DNA from: Verrucomicrobiota bacterium | GTDB taxonomy: Bacteria > Verrucomicrobiota > Verrucomicrobiia > Opitutales > Opitutaceae | Direction of reading: 5' to 3' | Length of the DNA stretch: 35,011 nt | NCBI GenBank assembly: GCA_018239675.1 | Contig: JAFEGX010000128.1 | Span: forward strand, 1 to 35,011 | Shown here: positions 1-8,372 of the stretch, piece by piece | Layout: every line of letters begins with the position of its first letter | Position numbering within the stretch: position 1 is the first letter of the stretch | Translations under genes and position numbers: made by a program | The notes under the pieces: model-generated | Told to the model about the DNA's origin: nothing | Seen by the model: only the letters and a program-made list of their open reading frames with translations | The model's database searches: none

Positions 1-1
1 C

Positions 2-1048
2 TCAGGCAAGCCAGCGGTCGCGGTGGGCGGCGATGAAGGCGTCGTCGGTGAGCTGCGGGTAGGCGCGGCTGACGCGGGTCAGCTCGTCGGCCTGGCCGGG
101 CGAGAGCACCTCGTGGGGATTGAGGCAGTGGATTGACGGCACCAGCCCGTGGCGGCGCAGGATCTCGAGGATCCCCGGGATGCAGCCCTTGAAGCCGTTG
201 GCCGAGTCGAAGAGCGCCGCATTCATGTCCGTCACCGCGATCGCCCGGTCCAGCCAGGCGGCGTCGAGGGAGGAGGACTTCCGGGCCTGCTTGATCTCCT
301 CCAGGAGTTGGACCGCCGAGCGGGTCCACACGCCCCAGTGACCCAGGAGCCCCCCGACGATCCGGCGGGTGACCTTGCGGCCCGCGACGTCAAAGGTGAA
401 CGGCGTAAAGAGGTCCACGACGATGCTGTCGTCGTTGCCGGTGTAGAGCGCGATGTCCTCCCGGCCGGACTCGGCCACGGCCCGGACCACGTCGATCGTC
501 TGGTACCGGTTGAACGGCGCGATCTTGATCGCCACCACGTTCGGGATCTCCGCGAACCGGCGCCAAAAGCTGTAGCCGAGGAGCCGGCCGCCGGCAGCGG
601 GCTGGAGGTAAAAGCCCACGATCGGGATGGCCGAGGCGACTTTCCGGCAGTGCTCGATCATCGCGTCCTCGGTATCGGCCTTGAAGGCCGAGAGGGAGAG
701 GAGACCGGCATGATAGCCGAAGGACCGGGCCAGTTCGGCCTCGCGGAGGGCCTGGTCCGTGCGGCCGCAGAGCCCGGAGATCTTGATGAACGGCCGGGGT
801 GAGCTGGCCAGTTCCTCGTCGATCGTGCGGGAGGCGAGCTCGAGGACCGGGCGGAAGAGGTTGTGCTGGGGCTCGCGGATCTCGAACTGGGTCGAGTGCA
901 CCCCCACCGCGAGGCCGCCGACGCCGGAGGCGACATAGTAGCGGGTGATCGCCCGCTGGTGCTTTTCGGAGAAGCGGCGATGCTGGTCCAGCGCCAGGGG
1001 CTGGGCGGGGATCACGTGGCCTTGGAGCAGGTGGGCGCGGAGGTCCAT
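2..1048 (-). CDS. Dihydrodipicolinate synthase/N-acetylneuraminate lyase family aldolase
   Basis: 348 aa, a complete class I (Schiff-base) aldolase of the DapA/NanA superfamily, predicted cytosolic. The Schiff-base lysine is K175 (VVAIKIAP). It lies 28 residues after Y147 (GFYLQP), the same spacing as the catalytic Tyr133/Lys161 pair of E. coli DapA. A GND motif follows at 204-206, as in this family. The first half carries a TIM-barrel-like series of hydrophobic strands. The DapA substrate motif is not clear, and the protein is about 50 residues longer than DapA, so it is more likely a sugar-acid or other 2-keto-acid lyase than the lysine-pathway enzyme. It starts 4 bp after the stop of the epimerase gene upstream, so the two are probably co-transcribed. 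The true substrate is unknown. Confidence 0.85.
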   Translation of the reverse strand: MDLRAHLLQGHVIPAQPLALDQHRRFSEKHQRAITRYYVASGVGGLAVGVHSTQFEIREPQHNLFRPVLELASRTIDEELASSPRPFIKISGLCGRTDQALREAELARSFGYHAGLLSLSAFKADTEDAMIEHCRKVASAIPIVGFYLQPAAGGRLLGYSFWRRFAEIPNVVAIKIAPFNRYQTIDVVRAVAESGREDIALYTGNDDSIVVDLFTPFTFDVAGRKVTRRIVGGLLGHWGVWTRSAVQLLEEIKQARKSSSLDAAWLDRAIAVTDMNAALFDSANGFKGCIPGILEILRRHGLVPSIHCLNPHEVLSPGQADELTRVSRAYPQLTDDAFIAAHRDRWLA

Positions 1049-1052
1049 GGGG

Positions 1053-2084
1053 TCAAAACTTGCCGTCGCGGGTCTCGAAGTGGGTGGGTTTTCCCAGGAG
1101 CCGGCCGCCGGCCTGGAGGTGGGCGGCGATTCTTTGGATCATCTCGTCGAGGGACTTGGTCACCGGGCCGAAGAGCCGGATCGATTCCGAGGCGTCGGAG
1201 TGCCACGCGGTCCCGGCGGGGGTGCCGGTGAGGACGGGCTTTTTTTGGAAGATCCGGCCGAAGCGTTCGGCGACCTCCTGGAGGGTGAGCTTGTCGGGAC
1301 CCGTGACGTTGAGGAGTTTTGGGGGATTGGCGACGTGCTGCAGGCACTGGATCGCCCGGGCGCAGGCGTCGCCCTGCCAGATGAGGTTGAAGACCCCCAT
1401 GGTGATGTCCACGGGTTCGCCGGCGAGGACCCGCTGGCCGATGTCCACGAGGACCCCGTAGCGGTATTCCACGGAGTAGTTCAGCCGGTACATGAGCTGG
1501 AGGGTGCCGTGCTTGCGGGCGTAGTGGGTGAAGACCCGTTCCCGGCCAACGCAGGTCGAGGCATACTCGCCGAGGAAGGCGACCGGGGTGTCCTCGGTGG
1601 CGCCGCGGCCGGAGGTCGGGGTGAACGGGTACACGCAGCCGGTGGAGAAGACCACGATGCGGGAGGCGCGGTAGTGCTGCGCGACGAGCGAGGGGACGAT
1701 CGTGTTCTGGATCCAGGTCTCGTCCGGGGCGGACTCGGTGCCGAACTTCTGGCCCGAGAGGTACTCGACGTTGGCGACCAGGGGGAGCTTCGCCACCTGG
1801 GCCGGGTCGGCGAGGTCGCAGGCGACGGGTTCCACGCCGAAGGCGGCGAGTTCGCGCTTGGCTTCCGGCCGGCTGAACCGGGACACGCCGTAGACCTTGG
1901 TGCCCGGCTTGCCCGCGGAGTCGAGCGCCCGGCGCAGCATCACCGCCAGCGACGTCCCCATCTTCCCGCCCACCCCCAGCACCGCGTAGTCGCCGTCCAA
2001 CGCCCGCACCGCCGCCACCGCCCCCGCGGTCGGCGTCGACAGCTCTTGCTCGATCTCGTGGTCGGTCAGGGGGTGCTTGGCCAT
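1053..2084 (-). CDS. NAD(P)-dependent epimerase/dehydratase family protein, atypical active site
   Basis: 343 aa extended-SDR protein. A glycine-rich dinucleotide-binding turn is present at about residues 36-43 (LGVGGKMG), preceded by an unusual N-terminal extension of about 30 residues. The catalytic Ser region is STGCVY (S147). The usual YxxxK pair is changed: Y174 is present, but the position four residues later is Cys178, so the conserved lysine is missing. The C-terminal half has typical NDP-sugar-epimerase-like features (FNLIWQGDACARAI, LNVTGPDKLTLQEV). The enzyme may act differently from normal epimerases or only bind NAD. It is first in a two-gene unit with the DapA-like aldolase (4 bp gap), which suggests conversion of a sugar or sugar acid followed by aldol cleavage. 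The ATG start is followed directly by a plausible N-terminus, and the 327 bp upstream are non-coding. Confidence 0.8.
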   Translation of the reverse strand: MAKHPLTDHEIEQELSTPTAGAVAAVRALDGDYAVLGVGGKMGTSLAVMLRRALDSAGKPGTKVYGVSRFSRPEAKRELAAFGVEPVACDLADPAQVAKLPLVANVEYLSGQKFGTESAPDETWIQNTIVPSLVAQHYRASRIVVFSTGCVYPFTPTSGRGATEDTPVAFLGEYASTCVGRERVFTHYARKHGTLQLMYRLNYSVEYRYGVLVDIGQRVLAGEPVDITMGVFNLIWQGDACARAIQCLQHVANPPKLLNVTGPDKLTLQEVAERFGRIFQKKPVLTGTPAGTAWHSDASESIRLFGPVTKSLDEMIQRIAAHLQAGGRLLGKPTHFETRDGKF

Positions 2085-2163
2085 GAAAAGAGGAGCCGGA
2101 CTCTGCGCCGGGCGGTCGTGCTTGTCACTCCGTTTCCTCGGGAGGCGCGTTCAGAATACATTT

Positions 2164-2305
2164 CACAGGAGAAAACGAAGGGAACGGAGGAGAGTTTGGG
2201 AAACCGCTAATTTTCGCTAATTCACACTAATCTTGTTTGGGATCCATAAGCGTGGATTAGCGAAGATTAGTGGTTCTCTCTCCGTTCTCTCCGTTCCCTC
2301 CTGTG
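2164..2305. repeat. Long imperfect inverted repeat built of 9-bp units (intergenic 2085-2411)
   Basis: This element occupies much of the 327-bp divergent intergenic region. The left arm (2164-2232) begins cacaggag, runs through aacgga-type units and ends in gctaat-type units. The right arm (about 2254-2305) is the reverse complement of the same modules in mirrored order, ending cctcctgtg. Units repeat about every 9 bp. The remaining parts of the gap (2085-2163 and 2306-2411) show no clear gene or motif. Promoters for the divergent epimerase and PhyH genes must lie here, but I cannot place them. Confidence 0.75.
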
Positions 2306-2411
2306 CGCCACCCCTCGGCAGTTCTGATTTTTCAGCGGGTGCTCGACGTTTCCTCCTTTCCGGCGCGGGGTTGGTGTCCACGATTTCGCGCGGCTTAGCG
2401 GCCCGTTACCC

Positions 2412-3191
2412 ATGCCCTCCCCTGCTTCCATCCGCACCGCGTTTCGTCGCGACGGCTACTACGTCGCGCGCGGCCTGTTCAAACCGGCGCAGGTCAAGCG
2501 TCTCGAGCGCGCGTTCGACCGGATCGTCGCGCAGAATGTGCGCTTCAATGACGCGCCGAACAAGCGCTGGCGCGGCGAGGCGGTCGATCGGCTGGAGGTC
2601 GGCGAGACATCGCTCATCCACACGCACCAAGTCCACTTCTACTCGGCCGAGTGGCTGCAGGCGGTGCAGGACCCGCGGTTCCTCGACGTCGCGGAGGCGA
2701 TCCTCGGGCCGGACATCGTGCTGCACCACACGAAGCTCTTCCAGAAGCCGGCCGAAAAGGGCGCGCCGTTTCCGATGCACCAGGACTGGAGCTATTTCCC
2801 GTCGGTGAAAGACACGATGATCGCCGCGATCATCCACGTCTCGCCGGCCACGGACGAGATGGGCTGCCTGCGGGTTTATCCCGGCTCGCACCGACTCGGG
2901 CGCCGCAAGGACACCAGCGGTCAGGTCCATTCGCGGTTCATGGAGAAGAACTTTCCGCTCGACGGCGGGATCGCCGTCGAATCCAAGCCCGGCGACGTGG
3001 TCTTCTTCAGCTACTTCACCGTGCACGGCTCCAAGCCCAATCGCTCGTCGCGGCTGAGGAAAACCGTGCTGGTGCAGCTCTACTCCGGCAAAGACCGGAT
3101 CGAGCCGCAGGTCACGCACGCCGATTCCCGCCTCGTCCTCCGCGGCTGGAGCCATGTGGCGTCGCAGGCTTATTGTGAAGGACACCGCTAA
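2412..3191 (+). CDS. Phytanoyl-CoA dioxygenase (PhyH) family protein, copy 1
   Basis: 259 aa Fe(II)/2-oxoglutarate-dependent oxygenase of the PhyH family. The 2-His-1-carboxylate triad is visible as H123-Q-D125 (MHQDWSYF) and distal H205 (VHGSKPN). An arginine about ten residues later (R214 or R216) is suited to binding 2-oxoglutarate. The family signature GCLRVYPGSHRLG is at 151-163. No signal peptide, so cytosolic. Bacterial PhyH proteins hydroxylate many kinds of small molecule, and the substrate cannot be read from sequence. The stop codon TAA overlaps the first base of the repeat element that fills the gap to the alpha-mannosidase gene, 143 bp downstream on the same strand. An operon with that gene is plausible. 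Confidence 0.88.
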   Translation: MPSPASIRTAFRRDGYYVARGLFKPAQVKRLERAFDRIVAQNVRFNDAPNKRWRGEAVDRLEVGETSLIHTHQVHFYSAEWLQAVQDPRFLDVAEAILGPDIVLHHTKLFQKPAEKGAPFPMHQDWSYFPSVKDTMIAAIIHVSPATDEMGCLRVYPGSHRLGRRKDTSGQVHSRFMEKNFPLDGGIAVESKPGDVVFFSYFTVHGSKPNRSSRLRKTVLVQLYSGKDRIEPQVTHADSRLVLRGWSHVASQAYCEGHR

Positions 3192-3328
3192 ATTGCGGAT
3201 CGCGAATCGCGGATCGCGGATTAACCTAGCGATTCGGCCGCTCCGCTGCGCACCGCCTGAAGCAGAACCAACCTCACCACCACCCAGCTGGGATCAAATT
3301 CGCAATCCGCGATCCGCAATTCGCAATT
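3191..3328. repeat. Heptamer inverted-repeat element (gcggatt family), copy 1
   Basis: Left arm 3191-3222 is made of attgcgg/atcgcgg-type 7-bp units. Right arm 3297-3328 is the inverted form (aatccgc-type units). They flank a unique, C-rich spacer of about 74 bp. The element starts on the last base of the PhyH stop codon and ends 6 bp before the alpha-mannosidase ATG, so it makes up essentially the whole intergenic region. No Shine-Dalgarno-like sequence lies between the right arm and the ATG. Confidence 0.9.
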
Positions 3329-3334
3329 AATACC

Positions 3335-5485
3335 ATGCGCACCGTCCATATCATCTTCCAAGCCCACATCGATCCGGTCTGGCTCTGGCCCTGGACCGCG
3401 GGCGTCGACGAGGCTCTCAACACGTCTTACACGATGTGCAACACGCTCGACCGTCACCCGGACATCATCTTCACCCGCGGCGAGGCCTGGGTGTACGAGC
3501 AGGTGCGGCGCCATGACCCCGCACTGTTCCGCCGCATCGTGAAACACATCCGCGCCGGCCGCTGGTCAGTCGTCGGCGGCTGGTGGATCCAGCCGGACTG
3601 CAACCTGCCCGGGCTCGAGAACATGCACCGTCAGATCGCGCTCGGCCGTGACTGGTTCAAGCGGCATCTCGGCCTGTTTCCCAGGATCGGCTACAACGTC
3701 GACTCATTCGGCCACTCGGCCGCGCTGCCCGATGTCATGGTCGCCAACGGCCAGGACAACTATGTCTTCATGCGGCCGATGGCGCACGAGCGGGAGCTGC
3801 CGGCCAACGTGTTCCGCTGGCGCGGCCGGCCGGGCGGCAAGACCGTGACGGCCTTCCGCATCTCCTCCGGCTATGCGACGATCTTCCCGCCGACCCTCGA
3901 GCACGTGGAGTCCAACCTGAAGCCGCTGCCGGAGGGCGTCACTCACACGATGTGTTTCCTCGGTGTCGGTGATCATGGCGGCGGGCCGAACGAGCACATG
4001 ATCCAATGGGTGCGGGACAATCGTGACGCGATCCCGGGCGCCCGCCTGGAGTTCTCGTCGCCCGAAAGGTTCTTCCGCGCGCTCAAGCCCCAGCTGCGAC
4101 ACCTGCCGCTCGTGACGGGCGAACTGCAGATGCACGCGATCGGGTGCTACACGAGCCATCGTCCGGTGAAGCTCGGGGTCCGGCGCGCCGAGAACATGCT
4201 CGCGCTGGCCGAGCACGCGCTCGCGGGCGCGCCCGCGGCCGAGCGCAAGGCCGCGGCGCCGGTGATCAACGCGGCGTGGCACACGCTCTGTTTCAATTCC
4301 TTCCACGACACCCTCGGCGGCAGCTGCACGCCCAGCGCGGCGCGCGCGGCCGACGACCAGCTGGCGGGGGTGAAGGCGACGGCCGAGCAGGTCCTGAGCG
4401 AAACCTTCCGCCGCCGCGCGCACGCACTGCGGCCGGACCGGCGTCAGCGCATGGTGCTGGCCAACTTCACGGAGGTGCGCTTCCGCGATTTCCTTGAGCA
4501 CGAGCCTTGGCTGGAGTGGACCCACTGGAAACCCGACTGGTGCCTGCTCGACGAGCGCAACCGCCTCGTGCCGCATCAGGTCATCGAGCCCGAGACGCTG
4601 ATGCCGGACACGATTCGCATCCTGTTTCCCGCGGACATCCCGGCCGGGAAATTCAGCACGCTGCGCATCGCGCGCGCGCCCGCCGGACGCACGGCGACGG
4701 TGAAGGGCGCGTCGGGCGACTTCGAGCTGCACACCGCGCCCAACGGCAGCGGTGCGCTGCAGCCGGCGGCGGGCGCGGTCTGTCCCCTGCCCGAGCTGAA
4801 ACTCATCGAGGACAAGTCCGACACCTGGTCCCACAACATCGACCGCTTCGCCGGTCCGCAGTTCGATCATGCGCATTGGTCGGTCCCGGTCCGGGTCGAG
4901 TCCGGCCCGATCCGGCACGCCTGGCGGATCGACGGCACCATCGGCCAAAGCCGGATCTGCGCCGACTGGCGTCGCTACGCCGGCGCGGAGTTTTACGAGC
5001 TCCGCCTGCGCGTCACGTGGCACGAGCAGCACAAGCTCCTCCGGCTCTCCTGGAACCCCGGCACTTCGATCGCGCGTCGCGAGGACGGCATTTCCGGCGG
5101 CGGCGTCCCGCGCGCCAGCGACGGCCGGGAACTGCCGCTGCGCGACCGCTCGCTGCTGCACCTGGCGCAGGACGGCACGGCCGGGGTCGTCGCGCCCGAG
5201 GTGTTTTCAGTCAGCGGCGACGAGTCCGCCGTGCACCTTACCCTCCTGCGCTCGTGCCCGTTCGCGCATCACGACCCGAAGATCCTCCCTGCGAAACTCG
5301 AGCACTACGCCTGGATCGACCAAGGCGAGCACGCGTTCACGTTCCGGTTCTTCCCGGCCGGCAAGATCACGGCCCGCGAGCTGGACCGGCACGCGCTGCA
5401 CCTGCAGCGCCGCCCGGTCATCGCCGACCTGACCCGCGGGATGCCCTATCGGCCGTATAAGGATGAGGCGGGATGGCCGGCGTGA
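3335..5485 (+). CDS. Alpha-mannosidase, glycoside hydrolase family 38
   Basis: 716 aa retaining alpha-mannosidase of family GH38, predicted cytosolic (no signal peptide). The catalytic domain starts at once: zinc ligands H11 and D13 lie in AHIDPVWLW, and the nucleophile is D123 in GYNVDSFGHS. FCFNSFHDTLGG-like sequence near residues 320-330 (LCFNSFHDTLGG) is another family hallmark and carries a further zinc-ligand histidine. The second half forms the beta-rich GH38 C-terminal region (DKSDTWSHNIDRF, then RICADWRRYAGAEFYELRLRV). It is shorter than many bacterial GH38 enzymes (800-1000 aa) but shows no internal break. It likely trims mannose from imported oligosaccharides. It lies between two PhyH genes on the same strand. 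Confidence 0.9.
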   Translation: MRTVHIIFQAHIDPVWLWPWTAGVDEALNTSYTMCNTLDRHPDIIFTRGEAWVYEQVRRHDPALFRRIVKHIRAGRWSVVGGWWIQPDCNLPGLENMHRQIALGRDWFKRHLGLFPRIGYNVDSFGHSAALPDVMVANGQDNYVFMRPMAHERELPANVFRWRGRPGGKTVTAFRISSGYATIFPPTLEHVESNLKPLPEGVTHTMCFLGVGDHGGGPNEHMIQWVRDNRDAIPGARLEFSSPERFFRALKPQLRHLPLVTGELQMHAIGCYTSHRPVKLGVRRAENMLALAEHALAGAPAAERKAAAPVINAAWHTLCFNSFHDTLGGSCTPSAARAADDQLAGVKATAEQVLSETFRRRAHALRPDRRQRMVLANFTEVRFRDFLEHEPWLEWTHWKPDWCLLDERNRLVPHQVIEPETLMPDTIRILFPADIPAGKFSTLRIARAPAGRTATVKGASGDFELHTAPNGSGALQPAAGAVCPLPELKLIEDKSDTWSHNIDRFAGPQFDHAHWSVPVRVESGPIRHAWRIDGTIGQSRICADWRRYAGAEFYELRLRVTWHEQHKLLRLSWNPGTSIARREDGISGGGVPRASDGRELPLRDRSLLHLAQDGTAGVVAPEVFSVSGDESAVHLTLLRSCPFAHHDPKILPAKLEHYAWIDQGEHAFTFRFFPAGKITARELDRHALHLQRRPVIADLTRGMPYRPYKDEAGWPA

Positions 5486-5501
5486 GGGACGGTCGTCGAG
5501 C

Positions 5502-5615
5502 GAACGCCGAACATCGAACGCCGAACGCCCAACGCCGAACGCCCAACGCCGAAGGATTCCGATCCAGAAAGCCGAACTTCGAACCACTTCGGCGTTCGAC
5601 GTTGATTGTTCGGCG
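5502..5615. repeat. Heptamer inverted-repeat element (gaacgcc family)
   Basis: Left arm 5502-5553 is a run of seven 7-bp units of the form gaacgcc/caacgcc/gaacatc. Right arm 5589-5615 carries the inverted form (ggcgttc-type units). The spacer is about 35 bp. It has the same 7-bp period and inverted-arm plan as the gcggatt elements but a different unit sequence. It fills the gap between the alpha-mannosidase stop (5485) and the PhyH start (5634). The right arm ends 18 bp before the ATG. Confidence 0.85.
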
Positions 5616-5633
5616 TCCGTCCCCGTCTTCTCC

Positions 5634-6425
5634 ATGAAAATCATCGCTCCCACCCCGGAGATCCTCGACCAATTCAACCGCGACGGCTTTCTGGTTCTGC
5701 CCGGCATCCTTTCACCGGCGGAGGTGGCCACGCTGCGGGCCGGACTTGAGCGGGTCTTTGCCCAGCATTCGCCCGAGGCGGACGTGTTCCGGATGCAGGA
5801 GATCTGGCGGCCGAAGCTGTTTGAGCACGGCGAGGAGTTCGAGGCGCTGATCGATCACCCGGGCATCGCTCAGTTCGTCGATGCGGTGCTGGGCGACGAC
5901 TGTCACCTCATCGCCGAAACCGGGCTGCGCACGCTGCCCGGGAAGACCATCTCGTTCTGGCACCTCGATGACTCGTGCCGGTTTCCCATCCCGGAGGGCG
6001 TGACGCTCGACCCGCGAATCCCGATGCCGACGTACGTCATCAACATGAATTACTACCTGTGTGACGTGGACGACGAACTCGGCCCGACCCAGTTCATCCC
6101 CGGCAGCCACCGCGCCGGCCGCTCGCCGCGTCCGTCGGACAACGACGCAAACGGCAACCCGACGTGGGAGGGCCGCACGATGGTGGGCTCCGCCGGTCCC
6201 GCCGGTACGCTGGTGCTCTGGAACGACCAGACGTGGCACCGCGGCGGCCCGAACCTTTCCAACGGCCGCATCCGCTGGGTGGTCCAGACGCCGTTCGCGC
6301 GCCGCATGATGGCCCAGCGCTTCTGGCCGCACGTGAACTACCACATGCCCGAGGCCGTGATTGCGCGGGCGAATCCGCGCCGGCGGCGGCTGCTGGGGTT
6401 TCATGCGCCGGGGGCCTATGGTTAG
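5634..6425 (+). CDS. Phytanoyl-CoA dioxygenase (PhyH) family protein, copy 2
   Basis: 263 aa Fe(II)/2-oxoglutarate oxygenase. Iron ligands are H110-L-D112 (FWHLDDS) and H202 (TWHRGGPN). R212 or R214 follows at the usual distance for 2-oxoglutarate binding, and the family signature GPTQFIPGSHR is at 150-160. The start chosen is ATG 5634. The reading frame stays open further upstream, but only through repeat sequence that encodes no domain. It is clearly diverged from copy 1, so it is not a recent duplication and probably has a different substrate. It is predicted cytosolic and probably co-transcribed with the GH38 gene. Confidence 0.88.
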   Translation: MKIIAPTPEILDQFNRDGFLVLPGILSPAEVATLRAGLERVFAQHSPEADVFRMQEIWRPKLFEHGEEFEALIDHPGIAQFVDAVLGDDCHLIAETGLRTLPGKTISFWHLDDSCRFPIPEGVTLDPRIPMPTYVINMNYYLCDVDDELGPTQFIPGSHRAGRSPRPSDNDANGNPTWEGRTMVGSAGPAGTLVLWNDQTWHRGGPNLSNGRIRWVVQTPFARRMMAQRFWPHVNYHMPEAVIARANPRRRRLLGFHAPGAYG

Positions 6426-6426
6426 G

Positions 6427-6535
6427 AGTTGAAGGTTGAAAGTTGAAGGTTGAGAGAGGCCGCCCTAGCAACGGGTCTCGATTGGGCCTTTTTGGAGCGG
6501 ACCGGCTTTCAACCTTCAGCTGCAGTCCTTCAGCT
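6427..6535. repeat. Heptamer inverted-repeat element (agttgaa/ggttgaa family)
   Basis: Left arm 6427-6453 consists of agttgaa and ggttgaa units, starting two bases after the PhyH stop codon. Right arm 6506-6535 is inverted (tttcaac, cttcagc units). The unique spacer is about 52 bp. The remainder up to the response regulator (6536-6697) contains an A run near 6595-6601 but no gene I can support. Confidence 0.85.
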
Positions 6536-6697
6536 ACCCAAGCATCCGCCCGCGCCGCCAGCGCCGGTCACCGAAACAGGCCGGGCAGCGCGTAAAAAAA
6601 ATGTTTGATTGCGCCAATCTGGGCGAATCGGGCCCACCGGCGAAGGAACAATCCAAATTTCCGCGAACCAAGCGACGCGACGCTGGTCTCTGGCCCC

Positions 6698-7087
6698 ATG
6701 CGTCGCCGCGCCGCCCCGTCCGCCGCCTCACCTTGGATCCTGCTTGTGGAAGATGACGCCCTGATGCGTCGCATGGTCCACGCCGTCCTGTCCGCCCAAG
6801 GCTGGGTCGTCCAGCTGGCCAGCAGCGCCGAGCAGGCGCTCTCGGTCGTCAACGACACCCTGACGCCGCCAGCCGTGTTGCTCTGCGATGTGATGCTCCC
6901 GCGCAGCAACGGACTCGATCTCTCATTCCAGCTCCTGCAGCGCATCCCGGGACTCAGCGTGATTCTTATTACCGGCCACCTCGCCACGCTGAACTGGCTC
7001 CCGAGCGACACCGGCCAGGTCAAGGTCCTCAACAAGCCGTTCGAGAGCACCGACCTCGTCCAGCAGGTCCGCCACGCGCTCCATTGA
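6698..7087 (+). CDS. Single-domain response regulator (CheY-like receiver)
   Basis: 129 aa receiver-only protein. The acidic pair is E18-D19-D20 (LLVEDDALM), the phospho-acceptor is D64 (LLCDVMLP), the switch threonine is T92 (LITGH) and the conserved lysine is K113 (LNKPF). There is no output domain, so it probably acts by protein-protein interaction or in a phosphorelay. No histidine kinase is in the window. ATG 6698 is preferred: an upstream in-frame TTG at 6605 would add 31 residues unrelated to the fold. It is convergent with the Asp-box protein gene and shows no clear link to the sugar genes around it. Confidence 0.88.
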   Translation: MRRRAAPSAASPWILLVEDDALMRRMVHAVLSAQGWVVQLASSAEQALSVVNDTLTPPAVLLCDVMLPRSNGLDLSFQLLQRIPGLSVILITGHLATLNWLPSDTGQVKVLNKPFESTDLVQQVRHALH

Positions 7088-7129
7088 ACGGCCCAGACTG
7101 GCCCCTCGGTCGCCCACGTCGATCCGGTG

Positions 7130-7206
7130 TCACCGCGAGGTTCGCGAGGCCTGCGAAGGCCAAGCTGGTCGGCTTCGCGGGCTTGGTGTCCTTCGTGGCA
7201 AACCCC
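7130..7206. repeat. Partial 9-bp-unit repeat (two module types)
   Basis: Two adjacent modules of a family also found at 17.6, 18.6, 22.9 and 28.4 kb. An accgcnaag-type array lies at about 7130-7158, and a ttcgtggcaaac-type array at about 7179-7206. The second ends 22 bp before the stop of the minus-strand Asp-box gene, so it lies just 3' of that gene. Left-hand partner modules are absent here. Confidence 0.7.
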
Positions 7207-7227
7207 GACCCATTCAAACCGCCGCGG

Positions 7228-8361
7228 TCACGGCTTCGACGGAAGCCAGCGCACAACGCCCATGTGATAGCGGTAGTGCGCGGGGACACCGCGGCAGTAG
7301 TAGGCAGTGACCAGCGTGCCGTCGGCGGCTACGACCGTCGACGGATAGCCGCCGTCACGACGCGGATCGGCCTCGCGCGGATGATCCGACGAGTCCTCGA
7401 AATCCACGAGCACGGTCGGCGAACTCCAGTTCCGTCCGTCGCGGTCGCCGAAACGCACCGCCACGCCCCACAGGCCGGGCTCGCGCAGGCCGTAGCTCAG
7501 CAGAATCCGGCCGTCGGGTAGCCGCGTGAGGTCGGCCGGATGCTCGCCATTGAGCGAAAGCGGGCCCTCGGGCTGCCAGGTGACGCCGCCATCCTTCGAG
7601 CGGAAGGCGTCGACACAGCTGTTCACCGCGCCGCGCGCCGCGGCCAGGAGATCGCCGTTCTCCAGTTCGATCCACGTGGTCTCGTTGTGCGCCTGGTCAT
7701 GGGTGACTTGGCCGCGGACGGTCCACGACTTGCCGCCGTCGCGGCTCACGTAGAACCACACCTCGTCGCCATACAGCATCACGCCCAGCGTGCCGTCGCG
7801 CAGCGCCGAGATTCGTCCAAACGGCGTGAGCGAATGCCCGGTCGACTGGCGCGGGACCTTGAGCTCGGGAAACTGGACCCAGGTGTGCCCGTGGTCGTGC
7901 GACACCGCCGGCACCGGCGGGAGCGTCTTCAGGTCCTTCAGCACACTGCCGAGGTTGGCCTCATCGGCGAGCGTGCCCTTCCACGGCGGGAGAAACGGCC
8001 GCGGCCAGCCGGCGACCAGCGCCACATAGGTGCCGTCGGCGGCGACTCCCGCCGCGGTGTTCATGCGGTTGAAGCCCGCGGCGTTCGGCACCGGGACGCC
8101 CGCGCGCTGCCACGTGCGGCCATCGTCGGTGCTGTTCCAGCACTCGGCCGCACCCTGCACGAACCCGTGATTCGGGTGCGGCCAGATCAGCGCCGAAATC
8201 TCACCGTTCGGCAGGACCGACAACCGCGGCCACGCGCACGCGGCATCGATCCCGACGTATCGCTCATACTTGGGCAGCGTCAGCGAAGCGGGCGAGGCAA
8301 CGAGGGAAACCGCGGCCGCCAACGCAGCGGCCGCCGCCAACAGGGGTGTGGTTCGGGGCAT
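7228..8361 (-). CDS. Exported Asp-box (BNR-repeat) sialidase-like protein
   Basis: 377 aa. The N-terminus is a signal peptide (MPRTTPLLAAAAALAAAVSL). Several Asp-box motifs (SxDxGxxW type) follow in order: STDDGRTWQ, SHDHGHTWV, SRDGGKSWT, SKDGGVTWQ and a variant DRDGRNWSS. This pattern is typical of six-bladed sialidase-fold propellers. The fold is clear but sialidase activity is not, since many exported Asp-box proteins have other or no known activity. The start is ATG 8361: the frame is open up to 8499, but that part is repeat sequence. The upstream gene on this strand is the DegT aminotransferase, 188 bp away, separated by several strong inverted repeats. Confidence 0.82.
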   Translation of the reverse strand: MPRTTPLLAAAAALAAAVSLVASPASLTLPKYERYVGIDAACAWPRLSVLPNGEISALIWPHPNHGFVQGAAECWNSTDDGRTWQRAGVPVPNAAGFNRMNTAAGVAADGTYVALVAGWPRPFLPPWKGTLADEANLGSVLKDLKTLPPVPAVSHDHGHTWVQFPELKVPRQSTGHSLTPFGRISALRDGTLGVMLYGDEVWFYVSRDGGKSWTVRGQVTHDQAHNETTWIELENGDLLAAARGAVNSCVDAFRSKDGGVTWQPEGPLSLNGEHPADLTRLPDGRILLSYGLREPGLWGVAVRFGDRDGRNWSSPTVLVDFEDSSDHPREADPRRDGGYPSTVVAADGTLVTAYYCRGVPAHYRYHMGVVRWLPSKP

Positions 8362-8372
8362 GATCAAGAGAT

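Noticed and set aside
149..2210. Long plus-strand open frames opposite the aldolase and epimerase genes (149-802, 945-2210)
   Set aside because: They are antisense to well-supported genes, rich in Arg/Gly/Ala, and show no domain. Such shadows are expected in high-GC DNA with strong third-position bias.
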